Below, piece by piece: positions 25,664 through 32,171 of a DNA stretch of 34,818 nt. How positions within the stretch are numbered: the first letter of the stretch is position 1; each line of letters opens with the position of its first letter. The position numbers were made by a program, and so were the translations under genes. The DNA comes from Deltaproteobacteria bacterium (lineage in GTDB: Bacteria; Desulfobacterota; Syntrophorhabdia; Syntrophorhabdales; Syntrophorhabdaceae): contig JAKQBZ010000075.1 of assembly GCA_029559435.1 (NCBI GenBank), positions 1-34,818 of the forward strand, read 5' to 3'. The notes beneath the pieces are model-generated. The model searched no databases. It worked only from the letters and a program-made list of their open reading frames with translations, and had not been told where the DNA came from.

Positions 25664-25891
25664 TTACTCAATATCGAGAAATTGCCGTGCCATAAAAGAA
25701 CCGCACTGCGGACATCTCCTCTGGAAACAGGGAACGCCCGGCTCGTGGGGGACAAGAATTCCGCACCGGGGACATACACAATTGGTCGGTGGCCCGCCAT
25801 GCCCCCACCGTCCCATTCCTCTCCGTTGTCCTCTTCTGCCCGGCCCTGTTGCTTTCCCCGGGCCCCTGCCCTTACCAAAACCGAACGGCAA
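25664..25891 (-). CDS. Small Gly/Arg-rich zinc-ribbon protein
   Basis: A 75-aa protein with a Gly/Arg-rich N-terminal half (GFGKGRGPGKATGPGRRGQR) and a C-terminal four-cysteine knuckle, CPRC at about 40-43 and CPQC at about 60-63, spaced like a zinc ribbon or rubredoxin-like site. TTG start at 25891 with AGGAG 7 bases upstream. It lies between the metallo-beta-lactamase-fold gene (25 bases upstream) and the CDF-NifX gene. Its N-terminal composition resembles the two DUF5320 proteins of the same series. Function unknown; metal delivery or protein contact is a guess. Confidence 0.75.
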   Translation of the reverse strand: MPFGFGKGRGPGKATGPGRRGQRRGMGRWGHGGPPTNCVCPRCGILVPHEPGVPCFQRRCPQCGSFMARQFLDIE

Positions 25892-25916
25892 TTGCTATCT
25901 CCTCTTTATTTCTATG

Positions 25917-26630
25917 CTAAACCTCTATCGTTTTTCCCGCCCTGATATCAATAAAATTTTCCCTGTATGACTCTCTAAAGATTTCTATAGCATCTTCGCC
26001 CGTGCAATGGGATGGCCCTATGTTGTGCACGCCTAATTCCCTTAATGTATTGTTTACCTCCTTGATCTTTATGACAGGCTCATCCAGCAGGTGGAAGCCT
26101 CCCATTACAAGGTAAATGTCTTTTTTAATGTTTTCTTTTACACGTTCCACTATGTTGATTATGCCGGGATGGGCGCAGCCCGTCACTATTGTGAGCCCAT
26201 TATCGGTATCCAGCACCAGCGATTGTTCAACGATATAACCAAAGCCGAGCGGCGTTCCTATCTGGCCTGTTGTGTAAATATTATCGGTTATTCGCGCAAT
26301 AGAATCGCCAATCTCTATACTATTGCACCCAAATAATTTTGCTTTTTCTTTGAACCTCCGGTCAAAGCCTTGGCATATATACAGGTCAAGTCCATGGTTT
26401 TTACGGAGTATCTCCCATAAGCCTCCTGTATGATCAAAGTGTTCATGGGAAATAACAACCGTTTTTATGGCGTTCATTGCTACACCCATGGCGTTCATAT
26501 TGTTCAACAGGGAACCCCACTCCTCGCCGGTGTCAAAAAGGATCCTGTCCTCAATAAGATAGGAAACGCCCCAGCCAAGAAAAAAGGCGTTGCTTATTCT
26601 CTTGTTTTCAAAAAGTATCTTAATCTTCAC
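25917..26630 (-). CDS. Metallo-beta-lactamase-fold hydrolase (COG1237-like)
   Basis: A 237-aa cytoplasmic protein of the metallo-beta-lactamase fold. The metal motif ISHEHFDHTGGL (HxHxDH) is near residue 61, TGCAHPGIINIVE carries the next His ligand near residue 150, and the final His/Cys region is GPSHCTGEDA near residue 207. The family includes proteins annotated as 7,8-dihydropterin-6-methyl-4-(beta-D-ribofuranosyl)-aminobenzene-5'-phosphate synthase, so a pterin-type substrate is conceivable but unproven. Start GTG at 26630 with GGGAG 7 bases upstream. Its place directly behind the two MinD-type ATPases is an arrangement often met in anaerobes. Confidence 0.88.
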   Translation of the reverse strand: MKIKILFENKRISNAFFLGWGVSYLIEDRILFDTGEEWGSLLNNMNAMGVAMNAIKTVVISHEHFDHTGGLWEILRKNHGLDLYICQGFDRRFKEKAKLFGCNSIEIGDSIARITDNIYTTGQIGTPLGFGYIVEQSLVLDTDNGLTIVTGCAHPGIINIVERVKENIKKDIYLVMGGFHLLDEPVIKIKEVNNTLRELGVHNIGPSHCTGEDAIEIFRESYRENFIDIRAGKTIEV

Positions 26631-26651
26631 AGCAATACTCCCGGCACACTG

Positions 26652-27551
26652 CTAAGCCAATCCTTGAAGATGATCGAGAACATTCCTCCACAGCTCCTTT
26701 GTGTCTTCGGCACAACCATCTTTCGTATATTCTACAACTGACAACCCCCTGATCTGGGCCTCGGTCACCGCTTTGTCGTAGCGTATCCGCCCGGCAACAA
26801 CCAGACCATTGTCTGTTACTTGCCTTTCTATCTCATCGGCAATATCACGGTTCAGGTCCCATTTATTGATACAAACCAGTGTCGGAATATTGAAATGTCT
26901 GGTTAAATCCGCAACGCGCTTCAAATCATGCAATCCGCTTACCGTGGGTTCCGTTACTGCCAATACGAGGCTTGTCGCTGTTATGGATGCGATAACCGGA
27001 CATCCGATACCGGGGGAGCCGTCAACGATGATCGTGTTGAGGCCCCGTTGCTCTGCAATCTTTTTTGCTTCCTGCCTCACGGTTGTTACCAGCTTCCCCG
27101 AGCTTTCCTCCGCAATACCCAGCTTCGCGTAGACCATAGGGCCATGACGGGTCTCTGACACATACCATTGGCCATTAACCGCCTCGGCAAATATGATCGC
27201 CTTGTCCGGGCAAAACCACGCACATACTCCACATCCTTCACAGGCCACAGGATCAACACGAAAGGTTTTTTGCAGCCTTTCGTTTCCTTCCCCGTCGAAA
27301 GAAATGGCATCAAAACGGCATAGTTCCTTGCATTTCCCGCAGGCCGTACACAGGTTATGATCTATCCTTGCCCGCTTTCCTCCTGAAAAATTTTCCTGCC
27401 GTATAATCTTTGGCTCAAGTACAAGATAAAGATCTGCTGCGTCGACGTCGCAATCAGCCAGCACGCTGCCGGCGGCCAACGCCGCAAAGGACGCGACAAC
27501 CGAGGTCTTCCCTGTGCCGCCTTTTCCGCTGATAACAGTTAGCTCTTTCAT
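26652..27551 (-). CDS. MinD-type P-loop ATPase with inserted ferredoxin domain (second)
   Basis: A 299-aa protein of the SIMIBI/MinD superfamily (COG1149). The deviant Walker A SGKGGTGKTS lies at residues 8-17. Two [4Fe-4S] motifs, CTACGKCKELC and CEGCGVCAWFCP (about residues 73-115), are inserted in the ATPase fold. Then come the switch IIVDGSPGIGCPV and EPTVSGLHDLKRV, typical of this branch. Relatives such as Mrp/Nbp35 carry and transfer Fe-S clusters in an ATP-dependent way. ATG at 27551 overlaps the stop of the preceding paralogue by 4 bases (ATGA), so both are made together, probably as a heterodimer. Confidence 0.93.
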   Translation of the reverse strand: MKELTVISGKGGTGKTSVVASFAALAAGSVLADCDVDAADLYLVLEPKIIRQENFSGGKRARIDHNLCTACGKCKELCRFDAISFDGEGNERLQKTFRVDPVACEGCGVCAWFCPDKAIIFAEAVNGQWYVSETRHGPMVYAKLGIAEESSGKLVTTVRQEAKKIAEQRGLNTIIVDGSPGIGCPVIASITATSLVLAVTEPTVSGLHDLKRVADLTRHFNIPTLVCINKWDLNRDIADEIERQVTDNGLVVAGRIRYDKAVTEAQIRGLSVVEYTKDGCAEDTKELWRNVLDHLQGLA

Positions 27552-28432
27552 CGGCCTGCCCTCCTCTTTGCCGCACCCTTTCCCGGTGTTATCTTTTTTT
27601 CTATCCTTTCAAGCAACTCAGCAAAGACGTGGCGGTATTCCGGCAGGGCCTTACAGACCAATTCACCACGGGAATAAGCCTCAGCTATCCTGCGATCATC
27701 AGGAATTTCAGCGAGAATATCTATCTGCTCGCTTTGACAGTAATTACGGGTTCTATCATCTCCAACATCCGCACGGTTGATGATCACGCCGAAGGGAAGC
27801 ATCAGGATTCTGACCATCTCCACCGCGAGCTTCAGGTCGTTCAATCCGAAAGGTGTCGGCTCGGTGACCAGAAGCACAAAGTCTGCCCCGCGAATGCTTT
27901 CGATTACCGGACATGAAGTGCCCGGGGGCGCGTCAATAATTAGAAGATCGGTATCTGTCCTGACGGCCTTGACCTTGCGTATCACAGGTGGGGCCATCAC
28001 TTCTCCTACATTCAGGATTCCCTGGGCAAATCGGATCCCGTCGGCGTGCCCCGTTTCCAACTTTCCCGTATCCCGAAACGTTTCAGTAATTGCCCCTACC
28101 GGACAAACCTCCCAGCACCCCCCGCAACCGTGGCACAGTTCAGGGAAGATAAGGGGATTTGTCTTCAGCACAACAATGGCGCTATACTGGCAGATCTCCC
28201 CGCATAAACCGCATCCGGTGCATTTTTCAGGATCAACTTTGGGGATGCTTACGCTTACCGGATAAACTTCCTCGATCTTCGGTTTCAAAAAAAGCGCGCC
28301 ATTCGGTTCTTCTACATCACAATCCATGTAGGTAACACCGTGGCCGTTGTCCGATGATACAACCGCAAGGTTGTTTGCTATTGTAGTTTTGCCGGTACCA
28401 CCTTTCCCGCTGGCAATTGAAATAGTTATCAT
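27548..28432 (-). CDS. MinD-type P-loop ATPase with inserted ferredoxin domain (first)
   Basis: A 294-aa paralogue of the next gene. Deviant Walker A SGKGGTGKTT is at residues 8-17, with ferredoxin motifs CTGCGLCGEIC and CHGCGGCWEVCP at about residues 70-112, then LLIIDAPPGTSCPVIES and VTEPTPFGLNDLKLAVE. The C-terminus is basic (KGAAKRRAGR). In Desulfovibrio, ATPases of this type belong to the orange-protein complex, which carries a Mo-Cu sulfide cluster. ATG at 28432 with GAGGAT upstream; 50 bases separate it from the NifX-like gene in front. Confidence 0.93.
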   Translation of the reverse strand: MITISIASGKGGTGKTTIANNLAVVSSDNGHGVTYMDCDVEEPNGALFLKPKIEEVYPVSVSIPKVDPEKCTGCGLCGEICQYSAIVVLKTNPLIFPELCHGCGGCWEVCPVGAITETFRDTGKLETGHADGIRFAQGILNVGEVMAPPVIRKVKAVRTDTDLLIIDAPPGTSCPVIESIRGADFVLLVTEPTPFGLNDLKLAVEMVRILMLPFGVIINRADVGDDRTRNYCQSEQIDILAEIPDDRRIAEAYSRGELVCKALPEYRHVFAELLERIEKKITPGKGAAKRRAGR

Positions 28433-28482
28433 TGTGACATCCTCACGTAAAATTTCATGTTTCTGATCTCCTCACATTATCG

Positions 28483-29118
28483 TTATTTTCCTTTACCCTT
28501 TTTTTTATTTTCCAGCTCCTGGATCCGCTTATTAATTTCCTGCATCTGTCTTTTCAATGCCTCTATATCATCTTCACCGCTTTCCTGCTGATATTGCGTA
28601 TCTACCGGTTGCTGACCACCAAACCCGGCGCCCATGCCGCGTCCCATGCCCATGCCGCGTCCCATGCCCATGCCGCGTCCCATGCCCATGCCGCGTCCCA
28701 TGCCAGCCCCACCAGCAGGATTCACACCGGGACCAGCCTGTCCTGCAAAGTTTCCGCTCACACCATAGTGGTCAGCCACATTAGGGCCTCCTGTTGCGGT
28801 AAATCTTCCCTCTTGAAACTGTCTGACAGCATCCCTGACATTTCCGGAACAGCCGGTGATAACCGCAATTCCTGCCGCTGAGAGCACCTGGTATGCATTA
28901 GGCCCACAGGCGCCCGTCAATACATGTGTCACCCTTCTTCCTGCAATCATCTGGGCTGACTGGATACCTGCTCCGCCGCCCAGCATAGCATTCGTGTTCT
29001 CAATGGCCTCGAAGCTGAGGTCGTCAGTGTTGACGATCAAAAAATATGAGCATCGACCAAAACGCTGGTCAATTCTTGCCTCAAGGGTAGGACCTTCTGA
29101 TGTAATTGCAATAAGCAT
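28483..29118 (-). CDS. NifX/NifB-like cofactor-binding protein with GMGRGM repeat and coiled coil
   Basis: A 211-aa protein in three parts. Residues 1-115 are a NifX/NifB-type ribonuclease-H-like fold (MLIAITSEGPTLEARIDQRF then GRCSYFLIV; HVLTGACGPNAYQVLSAAGI). Residues 125-175 are low complexity, with four exact repeats of the 6-residue unit GMGRGM (encoded by an 18-bp tandem repeat). Residues 185-211 are a coiled coil (EALKRQMQEINKRIQELENK) with a Lys-rich end. NifX-fold proteins hold FeMo-co precursors or, in orange protein, a Mo-Cu cluster. ATG at 29118 with TAGGAGG upstream. The 90-base leader contains two hairpins. Confidence 0.9.
   Translation of the reverse strand: MLIAITSEGPTLEARIDQRFGRCSYFLIVNTDDLSFEAIENTNAMLGGGAGIQSAQMIAGRRVTHVLTGACGPNAYQVLSAAGIAVITGCSGNVRDAVRQFQEGRFTATGGPNVADHYGVSGNFAGQAGPGVNPAGGAGMGRGMGMGRGMGMGRGMGMGRGMGAGFGGQQPVDTQYQQESGEDDIEALKRQMQEINKRIQELENKKKGKGK
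28631..28702. repeat. 18-bp tandem repeat, four exact copies, inside a coding region
   Basis: The plus-strand unit CCCATGCCGCGTCCCATG occurs four times without change from 28631 to 28702. On the coding strand it gives GMGRGM four times. Exact identity suggests recent slippage expansion, so copy number may vary between strains. Confidence 0.9.
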
Positions 29119-29132
29119 AATTAGCCTCCTAA

Positions 29133-29192
29133 GCTAAATCTTTTTAGCGAACAAAGGGGCACGGTTCGTTTCCTTCCCCGTTGCCCCCCTTG
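29133..29192 (-). promoter_or_regulatory. Two hairpins in the leader of the second NifX-like gene
   Basis: Read on the minus strand, CAAGGGGGGCAACGG (29192-29178) can pair with CCGTGCCCCTTTG (29164-29152) with small bulges. It is followed by GCTAAA-AAGA-TTTAGC (29148-29133), which ends 8 bases before TAGGAGG. There is no T-run, so it is more likely an mRNA-processing or stability element, or an unknown cis-regulatory structure, than a terminator. Confidence 0.4.
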
Positions 29193-29208
29193 TGCTCTTT
29201 TTCGGCAT

Positions 29209-29616
29209 TCAACCTTTTTGAGACGTGGTTTTCGCCGCTTCTCCTTCAAGTTCTTTGAGCTGCATGTGAACATTTTCGAGCATATCTTCCAGATACTCCG
29301 CCTGGCCCTTCAACATATCAATTTCCTGCTGCCTGTTCATGGCAACTGGTGCCGGAGGACCATAAAAACCTCCGTACGCATCAGGATAACCCCAGACCGG
29401 CATGCCTGCAGCCGACCTCTGCCAGCCGGTCATACCGGTTGCGTAGTACCGGTTCCGCCAGCCCCGGCCGCCGCCGCGTCCTCGTCCCCAGCCCCAATAA
29501 CCCCGTCCGGGGATAAGGTTCATAGATCCGGGGGCGCCAAAACCAGCGCAGTACCCTGCTGCCCGTCCTGTCATTGGACCCATTCCCATTGGGCCCGTTC
29601 CGTCTCCACCTGGCAT
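29209..29616 (-). CDS. DUF5320 protein (longer paralogue) with C-terminal coiled coil
   Basis: A 135-aa glycine-rich protein. Its N-terminus, MPGGDGTGPMGMGPMTGRAA then GYCAGF, is the DUF5320 signature. A Gly/Arg/Trp-rich middle follows (GRGYWGWGRGRGGGRG), and residues 98-125 are a coiled coil (QQEIDMLKGQAEYLEDMLEN). Proteins with this signature accompany NifX- and MinD-type genes in anaerobes; biochemical function is unknown. ATG at 29616 with AGGAGG upstream. It is a paralogue of the preceding gene at 29750; the N-terminal 20 residues are almost identical. Confidence 0.85.
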   Translation of the reverse strand: MPGGDGTGPMGMGPMTGRAAGYCAGFGAPGSMNLIPGRGYWGWGRGRGGGRGWRNRYYATGMTGWQRSAAGMPVWGYPDAYGGFYGPPAPVAMNRQQEIDMLKGQAEYLEDMLENVHMQLKELEGEAAKTTSQKG

Positions 29617-29749
29617 AGTGTATACCTCCTTTGTTTAAATAAATTTCTTTTTGTTCAGATAATGCCTATTCTTTTCTATCATTCGTTGCTGTTATCCTCT
29701 CCCGCGTTTCCCAGGATTTTCATCGTTCAGCTACCAACTTCACGTTCTC

Positions 29750-30031
29750 TTACCAGCCGAACCATCGGTTACCACGTCCCCGGCCTCTCCCTAAGCCGCG
29801 TCCTCGCCCCCGGCCAAAACCTGTAAAAAACCACGGTTGCATAAAACCATAGGGAATCCGTTGGCTATACGCAGGGACCGGCGGTGGCATCATGCTGCCC
29901 CGATAGCCCCGGGCAACCCTCCCGGGGAAGAAACCGGCAAAACCAGGAACGTTGTTTCCGACACAGTAGCCTGCTGCGCGCCCTGTCATCGGCCCCATTC
30001 CCATTGGGCCCGTTCCGTCTCCACGTGGCAT
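29750..30031 (-). CDS. DUF5320 protein (short paralogue), Gly/Arg-rich tail
   Basis: A 93-aa protein beginning MPRGDGTGPMGMGPMTGRAA then GYCVGNN, the DUF5320 signature. The end is a Gly/Arg tract (GFGRGRGRGLGRGRGRGNRW) in place of the coiled coil of its paralogue. The frame is open from GTG 30040, but AGGAGG lies 8 bases before the ATG at 30031, and the conserved sequence begins there. The tail has the look of RGG-type segments that bind RNA or other proteins, which is inference only. It follows the first NifX-like gene after about 33 bases. Confidence 0.85.
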   Translation of the reverse strand: MPRGDGTGPMGMGPMTGRAAGYCVGNNVPGFAGFFPGRVARGYRGSMMPPPVPAYSQRIPYGFMQPWFFTGFGRGRGRGLGRGRGRGNRWFGW

Positions 30032-30064
30032 GCTTCTCACCTCCTTTCTGTATATGCTGCCCCA

Positions 30065-30454
30065 TTAAAGGGGACCTTTTCTTCCGCGACGATGCTGGAA
30101 ACGATACCTTTGTCGTCCCCCGAAGCAGCCCGGCATGAAAAAGCTTCTCCCTGTCAATTGGCCCCTCATAAACGCTCCGAGGACATCTTCAAGATTTCCG
30201 CAGGCAAATCCGATGACCCGGATGCCTGCGCTTATCAAAGCTGTCTCAAGGACGTGGGAAACGGCGCCGCAGATCAGCAGTTCAACTCCAATACCTGCCA
30301 TCTCCTTTGCCCTCAGGAAAGGATTTCGATTCTTCAACAGGATATCTTCTCTTCGCAGCTCTCTCCCGTTTTCAATGTAGACCAGACATAGCCTGTCGGA
30401 CACATCAAAGACGGGCGATACGCTGCCTTGCCAGTTTGCTATTGCGATCATCAT
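30065..30454 (-). CDS. NifX-like cofactor-binding protein, first gene of the island
   Basis: A 129-aa single-domain NifX/NifB-type protein: MMIAIANWQGSVSPVFDVSD (the conserved I-A-x-W-x-G-x-V-S-P-V-F-D opening), KEMAGIGVELLICGAVSHVL, AGIRVIGFACGNLEDVL, and a basic tail MPGCFGGRQRYRFQHRRGRK. The fold is that of the orange protein and of FeMo-co carriers. The frame is open far upstream to 30571, but the family begins at the ATGs at 30454/30451. A sigma-54 promoter predicts the transcript to begin at 30456, leaving a 2-base leader and no ribosome binding site. The gene is divergent from the sigma-54 activator gene. Confidence 0.88.
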   Translation of the reverse strand: MMIAIANWQGSVSPVFDVSDRLCLVYIENGRELRREDILLKNRNPFLRAKEMAGIGVELLICGAVSHVLETALISAGIRVIGFACGNLEDVLGAFMRGQLTGRSFFMPGCFGGRQRYRFQHRRGRKGPL

Positions 30455-30466
30455 ATCTTTATTAAT

Positions 30467-30482
30467 TGCAACCTTTATACCA
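30467..30482 (-). promoter_or_regulatory. Sigma-54 promoter of the NifX/MinD operon
   Basis: On the minus strand TGGTAT-AAAGG-TTGCA keeps GG (30481-30480) and GC (30469-30468) exactly 10 bases apart. The predicted start is at 30456. Support comes from the activator gene immediately upstream and from the palindrome 30567-30595, centred about 100 bases upstream of the -24 element. Confidence 0.65.
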
Positions 30483-30566
30483 CAGTGGGCATATAATAAT
30501 ATTACCAATAAATTCAGCATGTTGTAATTTAATAGGTATGGAAGGGTTGATTTATTGATTTCATTA

Positions 30567-30595
30567 TGCAATATTATATCATCGTTAATATTGCA
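30567..30595. promoter_or_regulatory. Palindromic enhancer (UAS) for the sigma-54 activator
   Basis: TGCAATATTA (30567-30576) and TAATATTGCA (30586-30595) are exact 10-base inverted repeats with a 9-base spacer, giving 19-base centre-to-centre geometry. It lies between the divergent NifX and activator genes. The half-site ATATTGCA recurs at 31998-32010 in front of the second sigma-54 promoter. The right arm overlaps the putative -35 box of the activator gene, so autorepression is possible. Confidence 0.6.
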
Positions 30596-30619
30596 TTTAG
30601 CATGATTATGAATTATGAT
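30591..30619 (+). promoter_or_regulatory. Candidate promoter of the activator gene
   Basis: TTGCAT (30591-30596) and TATGAT (30614-30619) are 17 bases apart. The -10 box is good, the -35 box weak. Transcription would begin near 30626, 8 bases before the ATG. Confidence 0.35.
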
Positions 30620-30633
30620 AATAGTAGCTGATT

Positions 30634-31995
30634 ATGAAACGTGCAACCCATGAAAATGATAGAGACGTAATCCTTGATTCAATCAATGAGGGCGTTTTCA
30701 CCATAGGCCGCGATTGGCGTATCACCTCCTTCAATCAGGCCGCGCAACATATTACCGGCGTTTCAAGAGAAGAGGCTATAGGGCGCCTCTGTTCCGAGGT
30801 ATTCCATGCAAATATATGCGAAAATAACTGTGCCCTGAGGCGGACATTTGACACGGGAAAGCCCGTTGTGAACGTTACAGCTTTCATCGTCAACAACAAA
30901 GGGTTCAGGGTTCCCGTCCGCATCTCAACAGCGGTTTTGAAAGATGATAACAATAAAGTGATCGGCGGGGTAGAAACTTTTCAGGACCTAAGCCAGGTGG
31001 AACAGCTCAGGAAAGAGCTGCAAAGCAGCCACACCTTTGAAGACATTGTCGGGAAAAGCCCCGCAATGATGCGCCTCTTCGAGATGCTTCCGCTGATCGC
31101 TGAAAGTAGCAGCACGGCTCTGATCGAAGGCCCGAGCGGCACAGGAAAGGAGCTTTTCGCCAGGGCCATACATAATCTGTCTCCGCGCAGAAAAAAACGT
31201 TTTGTTGCGGTGAACTGCGCCGCCCTGCCGGACACGCTCCTTGAAAGCGAGTTTTTCGGCCATAAGGCCGGGGCGTTCACTGACGCGAGGAGGGACAAGG
31301 TCGGGCGGTTCATGCTTGCGGACGGAGGCACAATATTCCTTGATGAGATAGGTGATATATCCCCGGCCCTCCAGGTGCGTCTGCTTCGCGTGCTCCAGGA
31401 GCGCACGGTGGAGCCGCTCGGCGCCATAGAGCCGGTGAAGGTGGATGTCCGCGTAATTGCCGCCACAAATAAAGACCTGACAAAGCTTGTCGAAGATGGA
31501 AAGTTCCGGGAGGACCTTTACTATCGTATCCGCGTTGTCCATCTCACGCTGCCAGGCTTAAAAGAGCGGCGGGAAGACATTCCGTTGCTGGTCGACCATC
31601 TTCTGGCCAAATTTAATCGGCTTCAAGGAAAGGCTATTACCGGCGTATCCATTGAGGCAATGGCGCAGCTTATGGAATACGACTTTCCCGGCAATGTGCG
31701 GGAGCTTGAGAACATTATCGAACAGGCGTTCGTTTTGTGCCGCGGCGAGATCATAGAGCTGCACCACCTTCCCCCTGAATTGCGCCCGGCCGTAGAATCT
31801 TCGGACGGTAAGGCCGGCCCGATGAGCCTCGAAGCAATGGAAAAAAGTCTTATTGCCGAGACATTGCGCCGCTATGCAGGTAATCGAAAGTCGGCTGCCC
31901 GCGTCCTTGGCATCAACACCAGCACCCTTTATAGAAAGATAAAAGACCTGGAGATCGAAGTGCCTGCAAGCGATGGGCGCGGGTATCGCAGATAG
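30634..31995 (+). CDS. Sigma-54-dependent transcriptional activator (PAS - AAA+ - Fis HTH)
   Basis: A 453-aa enhancer-binding protein. The PAS sensor (about 10-120) has three cysteines in C53-x8-C62-x3-C66 (LCSEVFHANICENNCALRR), a likely metal, Fe-S or redox site. AAA+ domain: VGKSPAMM at 139, Walker A GPSGTGKE 166-173, the sigma-54 contact loop GAFTDA 213-218 (usual form GAFTGA), Walker B GGTIFLDEIG 231-240. A Fis-type helix-turn-helix spans about 410-445 (NRKSAARVLGINTSTLYRKI). No response-regulator domain, so it senses directly. It is divergent from the NifX operon, like the regulator of the Desulfovibrio orange-protein operons. Confidence 0.93.
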   Translation: MKRATHENDRDVILDSINEGVFTIGRDWRITSFNQAAQHITGVSREEAIGRLCSEVFHANICENNCALRRTFDTGKPVVNVTAFIVNNKGFRVPVRISTAVLKDDNNKVIGGVETFQDLSQVEQLRKELQSSHTFEDIVGKSPAMMRLFEMLPLIAESSSTALIEGPSGTGKELFARAIHNLSPRRKKRFVAVNCAALPDTLLESEFFGHKAGAFTDARRDKVGRFMLADGGTIFLDEIGDISPALQVRLLRVLQERTVEPLGAIEPVKVDVRVIAATNKDLTKLVEDGKFREDLYYRIRVVHLTLPGLKERREDIPLLVDHLLAKFNRLQGKAITGVSIEAMAQLMEYDFPGNVRELENIIEQAFVLCRGEIIELHHLPPELRPAVESSDGKAGPMSLEAMEKSLIAETLRRYAGNRKSAARVLGINTSTLYRKIKDLEIEVPASDGRGYRR

Positions 31996-31997
31996 CA

Positions 31998-32010
31998 TTG
32001 CATATTGCAA
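31998..32010. promoter_or_regulatory. Second copy of the activator's palindromic site
   Basis: TTGCA-TAT-TGCAA, embedded in ATTGCATATTGCAAG, contains ATATTGCA as in the site at 30567-30595. It begins 2 bases after the activator stop codon and is centred about 118 bases upstream of the -24 element of the next promoter, typical for an enhancer. Confidence 0.55.
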
Positions 32011-32120
32011 GAATGTTATGGTAGGGAAGATGGGCATATATCCCCGACGCTGCCTTCGAAAGAAAAAAACAGCTATTTAAGTCATGGGGTTATCGCACCT
32101 GCCTTATTACCGGGTAAGGG

Positions 32121-32136
32121 TGGCATGTTAATTGCT
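32121..32136 (+). promoter_or_regulatory. Sigma-54 promoter of the scaffold-moaA operon
   Basis: TGGCAT-GTTAA-TTGCT with GG at 32122-32123 and GC at 32134-32135, exactly 10 bases between. The predicted start is near 32147, giving a 25-base leader that contains GAGGAG. Confidence 0.75.
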
Positions 32137-32171
32137 TAACTACGTTTATAGTAAAATGAGGAGAAGTGATA

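Noticed and set aside
28631-28702. CRISPR-like short repeats
   Set aside because: The units are contiguous with no spacers and are in frame within a protein gene.
30455-30571. N-terminal extension of the first NifX-like protein
   Set aside because: It would run through the sigma-54 promoter and into the palindromic enhancer, and the NifX fold starts at the ATGs at 30454/30451.
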